64,000 bases of DNA. Source: Ophiosphaerella korrae (taxonomy: Eukaryota; Ascomycota; Dothideomycetes; Pleosporales; Phaeosphaeriaceae). The first letter of the stretch is position 1. Each line of letters begins with the position of its first letter. The stretch covers positions 62,001 through 126,000 of the forward strand of contig JALNQF010000090.1 of NCBI GenBank assembly GCA_028456385.1, read 5' to 3'. Shown piece after piece: positions 43,879 through 56,189 of this stretch. The translations under genes were made by a program, and so were the position numbers. The notes under the pieces were generated by a model. That model worked only from the letters and a program-made list of their open reading frames with translations, ran no database searches and had not been told where the DNA came from.

Positions 43879-44332
43879 ATGCGTAATCGTTGCTAATGCG
43901 AGTGATCGAAGAATGGTACGAGTTTATGGTAAGCCACCGGACTAAGAGGAGGAAGTGAGGGAAACGTGGAGCCGAGAAGGTCATCGAGACAGGTCTGTGT
44001 AGGTATGCATCAGTATGGACTAAGATGCACATCACTTTATCGCGGGCTCTGTTGTGCTATCGATATGATGATCCATGACCATTATGCATAGATTCAATAC
44101 AAAACATTATTCCGGAATGGTGCTATGGATTCCTTTGAGATACTTTGCCTCCTTCTGCGTTGTCCATTCACCGTGAAGGCAATATTGATTTATTGGATTC
44201 ATATTTGGGAGCCTCAGGGACTATCTGTAGAATGATGGTACAGTCGATCCTCTTCACGAAGCACCCAATCGTTCACCGCATTGTGGCACCTCTCAAGAGG
44301 CATACCGGCACGTCAAAGCGTTCTGCCACTCC
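43879..44332. other. Convergent gap
   Basis: 0.45 kb between 3' ends. No gene, repeat or RNA gene is seen. Confidence 0.35.
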
Positions 44333-46734
44333 TCACAGCTCCTCCATGTCTTCATCGCCCAGGTCAAGTGCAGGAAAGTCTCCTGCCTCGCATCGCTCGG
44401 GCCGTACGAAAACACCGTAATTTTTGCCACACTCAAAGTATCGCTTGCCTTTGACAGATCCGTCATTCTTCCCTGTCGGTTCATCGAGCGTGACGCCCAG
44501 CCACACCCCGATGCCAGGAATTTCGGGAATTGCACCAATATAAGATATCGTGCCTCTACGGGCATCTGACTCGGGGAGGAGGCGCACGCGGCTAGAGACC
44601 TTCAGTCCTATTATTCGTGTCAGTTGCTACAGCGAAAGTTTGTTGAAGCCGATTTTCAATATAGTAGAAGCCGACGCATTGCGCCGACAAGATGAGAAAG
44701 AGGCAAGAGATAGTGATGGGAGACGAGCTGCCCAGCCAGTAAACGGGTGAGATCGTGGAAATGCAACGCGGGTCGTGCGTGCTGCACACATGTCACACCG
44801 TAGCCGCTCGTTTCGAATGAGGCTGACTTGCGTGGCGGCCCGTCCGCAGGAGACGATGCAACGTTCGAGATGCTTGACTAGCGAGAGATTGATGTGCAGA
44901 TGCAAAGTATACACGGGCCGTTTCGTCGTCATTGAGACATTGCATATGCGAACGGTTGTTTCTCGAATTTGGTTGCCATGGTGCAGATTGAGCCCAAGCT
45001 CGACAGACGAATTTCTTGACCATCGCAGTATTATTCAAAGCGAACCTAAGATTGCAAGGCTGAGGTAAAGAGGGTTCTTTGATTTAAGGTTTAGGTTTCT
45101 AGGTCGATGCGTGCTCCAAGGTATTCGGACATGCAGCACACTGTGATCTTTACGAGGTGCTGGTTCAGCGAAAGGTTGAAGCATGCGCCAAATTACTGGT
45201 GCAGCAGATTGTCTGAGTGTTGGCCTGTTCGGCTCAGGGCATTGGTTCTCTCGATGCCGGCAATTTATACAGTCTCTTTTGTTGCTATATGCATATAATA
45301 AGCCCGAAGACGGAGCTCTATTATAGGTAGCAGGCCCGAGAGGATGATAGGTACTCAAGAAGTCAAGCAGTCTCTCAAGCCCCATCGCCGCTGTTTTCTC
45401 ACTGCCTGGGGCATATTGAAGGGTAAGTCAGGATCAGATCTCCTGCTGGAAGCGAGAAGAAGTAATCCAGGTGCTGGGTACCAATATGCAGTTGACCAGA
45501 GTTGGATTTATCTGAATCGCCACAAGCCTAGCTGCCAGGAAACCATAGGATGAACTCATGCAGCTCTGCTCAATTTTGTGGGCCAACATTGCTTTTTGCT
45601 TGTGTTGGGCTGCCATCATCGTACGGTTGGGCATATACGTGCTCTGATAACATTGTGTGACTTACCTCTCTCTTCTACTTCCCGCTCTGAGGCGAGGATC
45701 TTCTGTTGTTCAATACTAGGAGCATTTGGATCGAAGCGCCCTAGCTTCTGTGTTTTCTTCCAAGCAAGGACACTGTCTGTGCGAGTTTCGTACTCGGTCG
45801 TTGGCATAGTGTACTTCTCAACCGCCGAGAGATCAGAAAAATCCGTCCTTGCAGCAGGTGGGCGTGTATCAGCAACCTACGACCAGGGTGTTAGGATAGA
45901 GACTCATGTGTACAACCAATCATTTGCCCGCAGCGCATTAATGGAAGCGCTGGTCCAGCTGGATATATGATACATGGGCGATCAAACCGGAGACGCCAAT
46001 AGCAATTGAAACTAAAACGACAAGGAACACAATCGTGAATTATGAGGAGAGAAAGAAGAAGTGTACGAGACGTCGTGATACAAGGCTTCCCGGTAGGGAC
46101 AAGAAGCTCGTGATCTACGGCACGTGCGGATAATGGCGAGCGAACCAACGAAGAGGATCTTCACACGGCCAAGGCCACGTGCCCAGAAAGTCAGTGTGTA
46201 ATTTGTCTGCGATGAGAGGGGTGGGTGAGGTGTGTCGAAGGGCACTGCACCTAGCAATGCAGGCTGGGGCTGGCAGCCTCATACGACTACCGAGGCGACG
46301 AATGAGGATAAAAGGCAAAGAGGTTGACTAAGGAACTGGAGACAATTCCGAGGTAACTGGTAGGGAGGAGAGAGCTGGATGAGAGCAAGGAAGATGTGGC
46401 AGCCGATAAGAGGATGAGAGTATCATAACGGCCCAGGACAGGGCTGGGAAGGCTGAGCAATGAGAAGTAATGGAGGACTCACAATTAGCTCTGCATATGG
46501 CTGCATTGGAAACATGGCAAGTCGGGTCTGCTCTTCATCGGCCCCAGTGATAGGCACGGCATCCTGAGAGGCGACTCGTAGGGACAGTTGCTGGCTGCCT
46601 GCGGGGACACCGGTGATGGGCTCTAGGCGCGATTTGAGATGTGCAATAGACCACGAGGGAGAGATTCGGCGCTCTGAGGAGGAGTTGGGCGAGCTGACGA
46701 TGAGCGGTACATCTGCTGCACTCTGGTGGGCCAT
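44333..46734 (-). CDS. ALF1: Tubulin-folding cofactor B (Alf1/TBCB)
   Basis: The exons are 46483-46734, 45666-45876 and 44333-44607. Phase is kept and the product is 245 residues, the normal TBCB size. Exon 1 encodes the ubiquitin-like domain (ADVPLIVSSPNSSSERRISPSWSIAHLKSRLEPITGVP). Exon 2 carries the linker (KYTMPTTEYETRTDSVLAWKKTQKLGRF, QQKILASEREVEER). Exon 3 is a CAP-Gly domain with RRGTISYIGAIPEI, GVWLGVTLDEPTGKNDGSVKGKRYFECG and YGVFVRPERCEAGDFP, ending in acidic DEDMEEL. The protein binds alpha-tubulin and works with cofactor E in tubulin dimer assembly or turnover. The introns are exceptional for this window: 606 bp (45877-46482) and 1058 bp (44608-45665). No exon or gene was recognised inside them. 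Confidence 0.88.
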
Positions 46735-49700
46735 GTCGGCGCAGGCAGGCTGATGGGCCTTGGGGACTGTGGGGGCTAGTGCGAACAGGCAGAAATAGAG
46801 CAGAGCAGTCAAAAGCAACGGGAGTGCTGATGTATGGTGTTGGCGACCGACCGAAAAGGTGAAAGTGGATTAGGATGGCGCTTGCAGAAACGGCTGGCGT
46901 GACGAACCCACGTTCTCTGGATATTACTTGTTGTAGTGCACCAGGTGACCAGTAACGTATGCGGGCGTGTTGCACAGGGTGGTGTAGGGCAAGCAAAGGA
47001 CATTCGAAGTCGCTTGTTTAGAAGGCGGAGAATATGTACACATCTGCGGGTCACCTTTTGGGCAGCTCAAGCGAGGATGCCAAGCAAATGGTTTGACTAC
47101 GGTGAATGTCTCAGAACAGCGCATCAGCCTGCACAAAAACAACATGTCAGCACCCCACGCGCTCTCATCGCGTCCCAGGCCGTGGAAAAGCCGGTTACAG
47201 ACCCCCATGCCACTGCGGAGACGACGCGTTCGTGGGCGGCCATGGGGCATGTTTTGGGCGTGGAGTGTGGAAGCCTGCGAGCCTCAGCAGGCCTTATCGA
47301 AACTCCATCGTCGTCAGCCAAGACTTTGGTGATATTAGGTTCCAGCACCGATGGCAGCGCACGCACCGCTCATGTCTGCGCCGCACTCGTCGCTTTTGCT
47401 GTGGCCATAAACCAAAAGCAGTCATCAAGCAAGCCCTTCCTCAGTTCTGGGGGACCCGGCTTCGCGCACAGCAATTTTTCCTCCAACTGTTGACAGGTCT
47501 CACCGCTTGTATTATGCAATGCAAGCTGGAGCCCTCTAAAAATACAGAGCACTGCACTACGCCAGGATGCACTTCCTTAGGATACTACTACTAAGAGGGA
47601 CAAATTGATGAACTGGCAGCCGGTGCCATGGAACTGACAGTGACATGAGTTGGCATCACTGCGGTCCGGATTGGGTCAACCAACCGGATCAGCCAGGCGT
47701 TGCGCTGTTGCAAGGCGTGGAGGCTGTGACACGCAATGCAATGAGGACCGCAGGCCGGCTCCAACAAGGCACCAGAAGCCGGCATGCGAGACGGTTCGCC
47801 GGAGCGTGGTTACCCTTCATCAACCACAGGACAAGCCGTCGGCGATGCCTTTATTATTTGGCGTCGTGCGCACAGGGCCACTGTTCGCTCCATGCCGACC
47901 TAATGCACCTCGGGCGTTTAAGGAAATTAAGACCGAAAGCCCTGTCATTGCCAATGCCCATCTCAACCTCAACTCCACCATGGACCAACACGCGACCGGC
48001 TTTTAGCGCCTTTCACCGTTCCATGTGCATCATCTTGGGACCTCTCCGTTTGCGGCGATGGCATGGCCGGCACATTGCTGCCAGAAAGGTTGCTTCCGGT
48101 ATCGTGATCTGGCCCAGGTACGCCTGGGGCAAGCCACTGAACAACGGCCAACAACGTGGTCCCTGTGCACAAGACAGCACAGCAGCACCGCCGCAGTCCG
48201 GCGAAGCGGTGTCTCACGTGTCTTAGTTGTACAGGTCCATGATGGCTAACGGGTCAAGCCGGGGCGGTCATCCAAACGCCCATCCAACGTGTATGGCAGT
48301 TCACCGCTTGTCTGTCCAAGCAAACGTCTAATGAGGATTGACGGACATGGACGCTCACCGAGAGTTGACAGCAGGAAGTACTTGATGGTCAAAATCCAAG
48401 TACAGAGTGCTATCTTGACGTGGTCAAGCTTCAGGATTGAACACATCACCATTTACTCCGCCAGAATGAAGTCAGCGTTCGCAAGGCGAGGTTCGGTAGT
48501 GACCCTTTTGGCGTATGATTGCCGTAGGGCAGACCGAGGGCTGCCGCAGATCTTGTTCGCGCGGCGCCAGGTCATCGTGCTTGCTGCACCCGAACCTGAC
48601 TCTGAAGCGATGTTCAGCGAATCTCTTTGGGAGTTCACACCGCTTTTCCGCGCCTGATTCGCTGCCCTTTCTCGCACGCTTGTTTGGGCTACGATATGGG
48701 CGAACCTAATGATCATGACAGCTCCCTTGCCCTGGCTGAACAACGCAGGCGCCAAAGCCCCGTCTTGGGGCGCATTGAGGCCTAATGAGAAGAAAGGGCA
48801 GCAAATGACGCCCAGACAATGGAGCCGGTGGATATTACAGTTATGGGAGAAGAAAGATAGAGCAGAGAGCAATGGTTTGGGGTGGGGGAACACGTCATTA
48901 GCATTGTCCCCTGCTGGGAGCGCACCGGAACTCATCTGCTTTTTGTAGCAGGCTAGCGTTAGTATTACTTTGGGCTCTTTGGGTGTTTCTTTTTGGCTTT
49001 TCGCTTAGCTTCCTGAGATCAGATCAGCTGTGCTTCCTCGGCATGGTCTGTGTGGTCATCAATGTGGCGGCGCCAGTACGAGTCGTCAAGAGGCGTAAAG
49101 CGCCGAAGGTAGTCAAGGGTCAAGTCAGAAACACCATAGGGAATATCCTGAACCCAAGCTCCTGGAATCCTTACCACAGTGAGGCGGCTGGGTGCTAGGG
49201 CCAGTTGACAAGATGCATGCTGCTAGTAATAGCTGTTGCATGTTAGACCTCTCTATTTACAATACCCATGCAGCTATCAAGTACCTCATACCCCGTGCTC
49301 CACTTGCTTGCCTGCATTTAACATCATCCCCAACACGACGTATTCGACCTCTCGTCTCTGCAAAGCCAGTGGCTCAGCACGCTTGTCATTGACTGACCTT
49401 TTGGTTGGCCTGTTTCAGAACCCTGTCACGGTGTCCCTGCACATAGCTCCAGCCGGGCAACCACTCACAACGTGAAGGTCTCAAAGTACTTCGTCATTTG
49501 TCACTTCGACAAGTACCGACACAACTAGCTCTATTCGATCACTCGCCTCACGATCTCCATCCGTTCCGTCTCACACTCATCAACCCATCTATTGATCCTC
49601 GTCGCGCCTTCCTGTTATTGTTTATCGAAACATTCGTCTCGCCAACCTTCCAACTTCCTCCTTTCTTGCTGTCCTCCTCAACACAGCTTTCTGCCTTGTT

Positions 49701-49986
49701 TAAGCCCAACGCCACAACTGAGCTGCCACCATACTGCTCCTCTCTCGTACTTGCTACGCTTGATCAGGCTCCCTCCAAGTCTTCCAACACACCGAACACG
49801 CCCAACCTGCCTGTCATCTATCTACTACAGGTACATCGCAGTATTCGCAGCTGCCACTGTCTTCTATTATCCTAACATTAGCTCCCTCCAAACCATCTTC
49901 ACTAGATATTCCCAAGACACGCCTAGCGTAGGTGGAGCTGGAAACGTAGAAATCACTTACTGTCTTATGGGCTGGCTCGCTGCCAG
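46735..49986. other. Long gene-free stretch upstream of the Myb gene
   Basis: 3.25 kb between the divergent ALF1 and Myb genes. Frames up to 185 codons occur (for example 46936-47493) but none shows a family pattern, and overlapping frames on both strands are open in the same place, as expected from GC-rich non-coding DNA. The last 500 bases (49490-49860) are strongly pyrimidine-rich with almost no ATG, like a long 5' leader. The missing first coding exon of the Myb gene may lie in this region. Confidence 0.4.
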
Positions 49987-51606
49987 TCGCTCTCGCCCAT
50001 CGTGGATATCAATCTACTCCTCGAGCCGCGGGGCTCTGAATCACCGGCAAGCAAGAAGAGTTCGACATCGGTAACCTCCAACTCAACTGCAACAACAAGG
50101 GCATACACAACTGCCCCCTCTGCTTACACTCAATCCCCTGCACATGGAGCCTCGCCCGCCTATGCTATTGGATCTCCCGCTTATGCACCACCGCTGTCCT
50201 ATGGTCCAACATCTGCCTATCCTGCCCAGGTGCCAACATCTTCAGCCCCACACGGACCTGGACCTATGCTAGGCGGGCCAGTCTTGCCCGCCATCTCAGA
50301 GCTTCAACGACATCAGGATCCTTCATCACACCCTCAGTTTCGGCCCCTCTATACAGGCCACCCAGGCCACCCGGGCCTCCATCAAGGCCCCCCTGGAACT
50401 AATGGCTCTCCTCCTCAAGCTCTCAAGAGACAGGCTTCGCAAACCCCACTACCTGAGGAGAGTCCTGCAAAGAAGCAATCCAAGTGGACTCCAGAAGAAG
50501 ATAATCTTACCATTGAACTACGAGGGCAGGGGATGAAGTGGGACGACATCGCCAAACGTCTGCCCGGCCGAAGCTCCATCTCCTGCCGTTTGCGGTATCA
50601 GAACTATCTCGAAAAGCGTGCGATTTGGGACGAAGAGAAAAAGAACAAACTTGCAAGACTCTATGCTCGGTATGTAAAACAAATTCCTGGACTACCTGGT
50701 GGCAGTCACAGCTGCGTGTGACTTTGCATGAATTTGGTCTATTGCCCCTTCCGTCGACAGTCATCCTAGACTTCGCACACCTTTGGTTTACACACCCCTC
50801 TTCCATCCCGTGTACGAAACAAGGGTCAAAGATCTATCTAAGTGTAGGGCTAACATGCTACCAGATTCAAAGATCAGATGTGGCAGAAAGTAGCGACCGA
50901 AATGGGCATACCGTGGCGGTCTGCTGAGTCAATGCATTGGCAACTAGGAGAACAAGAAATGAGCGCACGTGCCAATGCTCCTGTCTTTCAGCTGCACCCG
51001 TCTGCGACAGGCACGGGCCTCAGTTCCCCCTCGCAGGTGCCTGTTGTGCCTGCTCCGACCTCGCATGGCTTCACAGCTGCAAACGCCGCTCAATTGATGC
51101 CTAATCCACCGCCAATGCCTGCGCAGCAACATCAGCCACCGCCAGGATTACCCCAAGGCCCACTGCACGGTTACCATCAACGAACAGATAGCGGCTCAAG
51201 CCAAGGGCGACGAAGGAACAGCTCATTTAGTCGCAGACGAGCAGACCCACGGTCGAGATCCAGCGTTCCACCTCAACTCAGCCAACCGTTGCCTCAGATA
51301 CAAGCAGCTTCTGCAGAGGACTTGGTTAGTGGCGCTAGAACTGCACCTGTACCTGACCTTAAATCCGGTATGAAGCGCGAAGCCGATGCATCTAGCTACA
51401 TTGAGCCGCTTCAGAGAAAAAGACGGGAAGATGAGTATGCAGGTTCATCGCGTTCAGAATTGGACACTCGTAGCCAAGGTTTCAGAAGTCCGGACCGATT
51501 ATCACAACACAGCGGAACTGGAAGCATTAAGAGCATGAAACGGGAGCCAGAGGAAGCTGAGAGACCTTCCGCCATGCCATCCCCGCCCGCGGCTGCTAGG
51601 CCTTGA
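49987..51606 (+). CDS. Myb/SANT-domain transcriptional regulator; first exon unresolved
   Basis: Visible exons are 49987-50669 and 50865-51606, about 474 residues. The 195-bp intron joins RLYARFKDQMW. The DNA-binding core has SKWTPEEDNLTIELRGQGMKWDDIAKRLPGRSSISCRLRYQNYLEK (first Myb repeat; Trp spacing kept), then KKNKLARLYARFKDQMWQKVATEMGIPWRSAESMHWQLGE (second, divergent repeat). The N-terminus is Ser/Pro/Tyr-rich (QSPAHGASPAYAIGSPAY). The C-terminus is Pro/Gln-rich, then Arg/Ser and acidic. The frame before GTG 50002 is open back to a TAG at 49924-49926 but contains no ATG. A CAG acceptor at 49984-49986 suggests a short upstream exon not located. Nuclear; targets unknown. Confidence 0.8.
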
Positions 51607-54600
51607 TCGCTGTCTGACAAGACTAGGGATGTTTAGAAAGAGGTGGGAAGCACACAATTCGGGCAGGAACCGGAATAAGCATGGGTGTAATTGGAATATA
51701 CAAGAGAGGGATAAGAAATAGATTCATGACAACCACTGGGATGCATAGTGGGAGGGCCATTTCACAGATCATAACCATGGGGCAGCATGATTGTGGCATT
51801 TAGCGTGGGTAGGGTCGGCATTTTGCTTGAACTTTTTTTTTTGTTTGCATTGCGAGAGTACACAAGATCATAGCGCTGGGTTCTGTTGGATTTTCTATCT
51901 TGCTTTTTTACTTTGTTTGTACTTGTTTGTTGTACACTCCATTGGTGCGGTAACGATTGTGCATTTTCAGCAGCGTTTCATTTCCTATTACTATACCATC
52001 ATAAGAACCAGCGGGCATAGCGTGGCGAGGATATCCATCATATTACTTTGTAGTTTTTCCACCAAGCATCAGCCTGTCAGTATATTCAGTATTACACCTA
52101 GTATAGACTTTCCTCCCGCGTCATAGCAACTCAGCATTTTTTTTTTTCGCCAACGCATACACCTCCTGGCGACCAGCATTGTCCATACCATCTCGAGACT
52201 GCAACGTCGTCGAAGCCCGGCGGCCGAAAGCACCCTACTACTGAGTCACACACTTTGGAACTTGCAAACTGGTCGCCAGGTGAAAGTCAAGCATCCCATG
52301 CCCACAATCTGTGGCGGTGAACAGCATGGCAGAGGCTGGGAAGAAAATTTCCCACCGCCTTCGCAGTTCGTCTACCCCAGACCATCACTAATGACGTATG
52401 CAGCGGCGGCTTGCATTCAAGTCGGTCAAAAATGCGGCTACGTGGCTCCTCTGGGCTGCACTGTCACCGCTTTCATCGATTGCAAGCAACCCTGAGAAGA
52501 TGGTGTTGTGAGTGCGTTGTCATCCGCACAGCCTCATGCGGACGGTATGGTAGGTAGGGCCGACCGACATGGAGGGTGCATGAACTTGCTGCAGCCATGA
52601 ACCCCATCAAACCATGCCTGATTTATTTTAGAACGCCATGTCACTTTGACAGCGCAGACACCGGTTCATGGCCTCTAGTGACCCCACTTGAAAGCAGATT
52701 AAGCTGGTTGTAGGGATCGCCGACGTTCGCTGGTCATGTTATCGATACCTGGCATGCCGTCAGGATTGCACCCTGTCCCCTCCAGCTCCACCCCGTTTTT
52801 GTTCGGGGAAATTTTCTCGAACCTTCGGCCGCAAGGCTGAGCTTGTTACTCGTCCTGTACGCTTCCCCACTCGCATCTGAAACGCGGCGCAAGCATGACA
52901 ATTTTCGCGGCTTCTTCGTCGCCAGCGCTCCACACCCCTCAAGTTGAGTGCTGCTTACCTTCCCTTGTTTTTCTAGAACATCCTCATGCTTTGGAGAAGG
53001 CGCTGCATGCGGTTACTGTTGCGCTCTCTTGTGCATAGCGAGCGTTCGTCCTTTCAGGCAGATGTCCGGCATGAACATCAATGCCGAACAGAACCACCGA
53101 AGAACCTGGTGTATGGTATTTCATGGAGCACGACAGACGAGACGAACATGCCATTTGTCCGATTTGCTCAATCTCCCGGGCTTACTTGCTTCTTCGGCAG
53201 AGGGTTACATGGCGGCCGCTACCACCACCTGCGAACATGTTCGAACGCGTAAAATTGTGCATGCGGGCCTTAGAACTAAACCATGCCCAATGTTGCGTAG
53301 GCAGGCCTTCGTGTGTAGTCGATACAGCTATCATCTGCTTCGAGAAGACTTGCCGATGCTCTGCAACCAGCATCGTCACCACATGTGTTCGCCCAAAACG
53401 AGGAACATGAGTCGCAAAATGTCTGACCCATCATCATCAGGTTGACACACGACAGTACACAAATCCCCACTTTTCTTTTCATATACACGAGGTTACCTCC
53501 CAGGGGAAGCGCATCCGAATGAACCCATCTTTCCGCCGTGTGGCAGTGAACCAGTTAAATTGCGATCTGCCGGGATCGCCCATCTCGCACAAAACCGTTC
53601 TATGACATCCGAAACACGACCGTTTTCGGCAGCGAACCATGGTTTGCAACGGATCCTGCCAACCAATTCGCATTATCCATGACCTAGCTCACTCTGACAC
53701 AGGCTAGAAGGCCTAAGAAGAACCTTCTCTTGCCCCTTATCATTTCGGCAGTGTAGGCGTTATGTCGCCGACAAGGCACACCTTCCTTTACACTTCTCAA
53801 GAAGCATGCACAAACAGGGACCAATGCAACCATCTTGAGACTGACCATGGTCGAAAAGAACGAGCATGCAGCCCTGAACGCTTGATGCTAGATCGTTACA
53901 CACTCCCAACCAAAGCGAGTCAATTTGGGCCGCATCCGCAGTTCGCGCTGTGGATGCCTGTTGGCACGGCGTTCAAACAAGCCACCACGAGAACAAAAAA
54001 CAATCATCACAGCCACACGTACGATTCTTTCAGCTGCAATTGCATTTTCCATCAATAGCATTTGCATTGCTGAATGCAAATTGTTAGGCACCGACAAGAA
54101 ATGAGCAATGTGCATCCATCCCATGAATGCAAGACTTTGTCCTACTCAGGATGCGGGCCGCTAACAGATGCACATGATGTACAGTGCCTGATCGGCTGGG
54201 AACCCGCAGTTCATCAAACCTTCCGGTGCGTGAACGTGCTTCAAGAACTAACTTGTCATTTGCAGCCATGACTCGGGCAACGAAACATCACGATCTCGGA
54301 ATGATCGCTTCCTTGCCGACTAACCTGGTAGCGCCGATCGCGATTGCGCCTCCCAATAAGGAAAGTAAAGTGAGACGAAAAAAGACGGGAGATGATTCAA
54401 GCTAGGTGGAGGAAATGAATCGTACAAACGGGTTAAGCGACTGCGTCGATAAAGGGAGATGAAGGGACAGGGCACCACGATGTCAGCGCTTCCACTGGCA
54501 TCAAATGTTTCAAAGGGGGTATGGAAGGGCGAGGCTGGGATTCAGCGAAGACCACAAGCAACGTTCTTCTCGGCTCTTAGGGTATGCTGGCAAACTTACA

Positions 54601-56189
54601 AGCATACTTTGTCGCCCCCGCCTCGCTCTAACCTCAATCACTCTGGAGCCAGTGCAAAATGTCGCTCACCATCCATTTAGGCTTCGACTGCCGAAAAGTC
54701 CAGGTTGTGTGTGGGCGTACAGAGAAGAGGTCCAAGTCTCTATCTTGTGCTCGACTGGGCTTACTTTTCTTTACCGGACGCGCACTCCCGGTGCGGTGCC
54801 CAAAACCTCTCTAAAACCCAGTTCTTTTTCATGTCCCTATCTTCACCGGAAGCTGTACGTGACTTGTTGAACACATACGTGCCTCGCATCACACCGGTCA
54901 ATTGCAGAATGTCGAGCGAGCCATTGGCATCTCTTTCCGCAAATCTGCATCCCAGCGCCTCGGAATGGAACATTTGGGCATGGATTTCAGCGCCACAAAA
55001 CGACCCAGCCACACCGTTGATCATTGTTTCCGTCAATCACCGCTTCATTCATGGTTTCACGAGCGGCTTGGGACTTGCGGCAGCGTGCTTGTTGGCTGCC
55101 AACCCCGCATACGTTTGAAGGGGGCAGGGATGATGGGCACCTCACCCGCAGAGGAGGGATGTGGTGTGTTGTGGTGTGTTGTGGTGTGATGCTGATGCCC
55201 CTCCAAGCAAAATGTGCAGTGTGGTCGCACAAAGGCATAAGCAGTACGTACCCGAGGCTGCGGCATGCCAGAAGCTTGAGGTAACGTTGCGAACTGTCAC
55301 TTGCTGGAACGCACATGGCATTCCAAATCCACTAGGACCTGATTTTCTTCAAGGTCCTCGGACACGGACAAGGCACTGCCACCGCATTGTATTGGCCCTT
55401 CAGACCGCCCATTGCATTGCTGGTCCCAGTCTGTTTTCGTGAGACCCGGTGCTGCCAAACTTGAACTACCCCCACTGTCCCGCATGGCTCGCTTGGCTAG
55501 CATTGGTGCTGCCTATGTCGTTTGTACTACATTCGCTTCCGCCTTACAAGTTCCTGCGTTCAAATTGGTCAGATGGCACGTAACCGGGACCGGGATGATT
55601 AGAGATCTAGGTGGGAATCGAGAGGAAAACCTGGATGCCGGGGGAGCGGTGAGGAGGGGTAAAGTGGCGGTGAACAGGTGTTGCCATTGAAAAATCTGGG
55701 TTGGTTCAAGATAGGTACGGAACTCGGAGAATGGAAGCATTTTCCTCGCTTGCATACGGCCATCAGAATAGAAAGGGGGGAATCCGCAGGTTGTTCGCTC
55801 AGCACCAAATATAGTGTACATCATTTGCATCATACAGCTTCCCCACAAAATTCTAGCGAGACAGGCCAGTAGCGATCTACGTCCATGTGATGGCATGTTT
55901 ACGCAGCCGGTTATCCACTCGCACTTGCGACGCCATGGGGCTTCGTTCAGATGAACCCTATGTGGGTTCGCGAACACCCAGCGATATACCTAGCGCCAGC
56001 CCCACGCCTCCACACCAGAACACCGAACCAGAACACTGGACCATCATGTGCAAGACAGAAAATCTTCTAGCAGATCGTGGCACCAAGATTCATGCGATGA
56101 TACGGCTGCATACATAATGTACACCGCTTCTTCGCTCTCCATATGCCTAACCGAGATTGAAACTTAATCGGCCTGAGGTCCTGCCGGGA
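51607..56189. repeat. Long gene-free stretch with GTGGTGTGTT repeats at 55161-55189
   Basis: 4.6 kb between convergent genes. The left 600 bases look like 3' flank (T-rich). Many frames of 60-165 codons occur on all frames without any family motif. Three copies of GTGGTGTGTT (last one diverged) lie at 55161-55189. A T/poly-T run lies at 52138-52147. No transposase, reverse transcriptase or terminal repeats were recognised. It may host a non-coding transcript, but nothing in the sequence shows that. Confidence 0.4.

Noticed and set aside
46936..47493. 185-codon plus-strand frame in the long gap
   Set aside because: Overlapping frames are open on both strands, and no family pattern or intron signal fits.
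54705..55118. 137-codon plus-strand frame in the 4.6-kb gap
   Set aside because: No domain, no codon pattern distinct from the other open frames around it.
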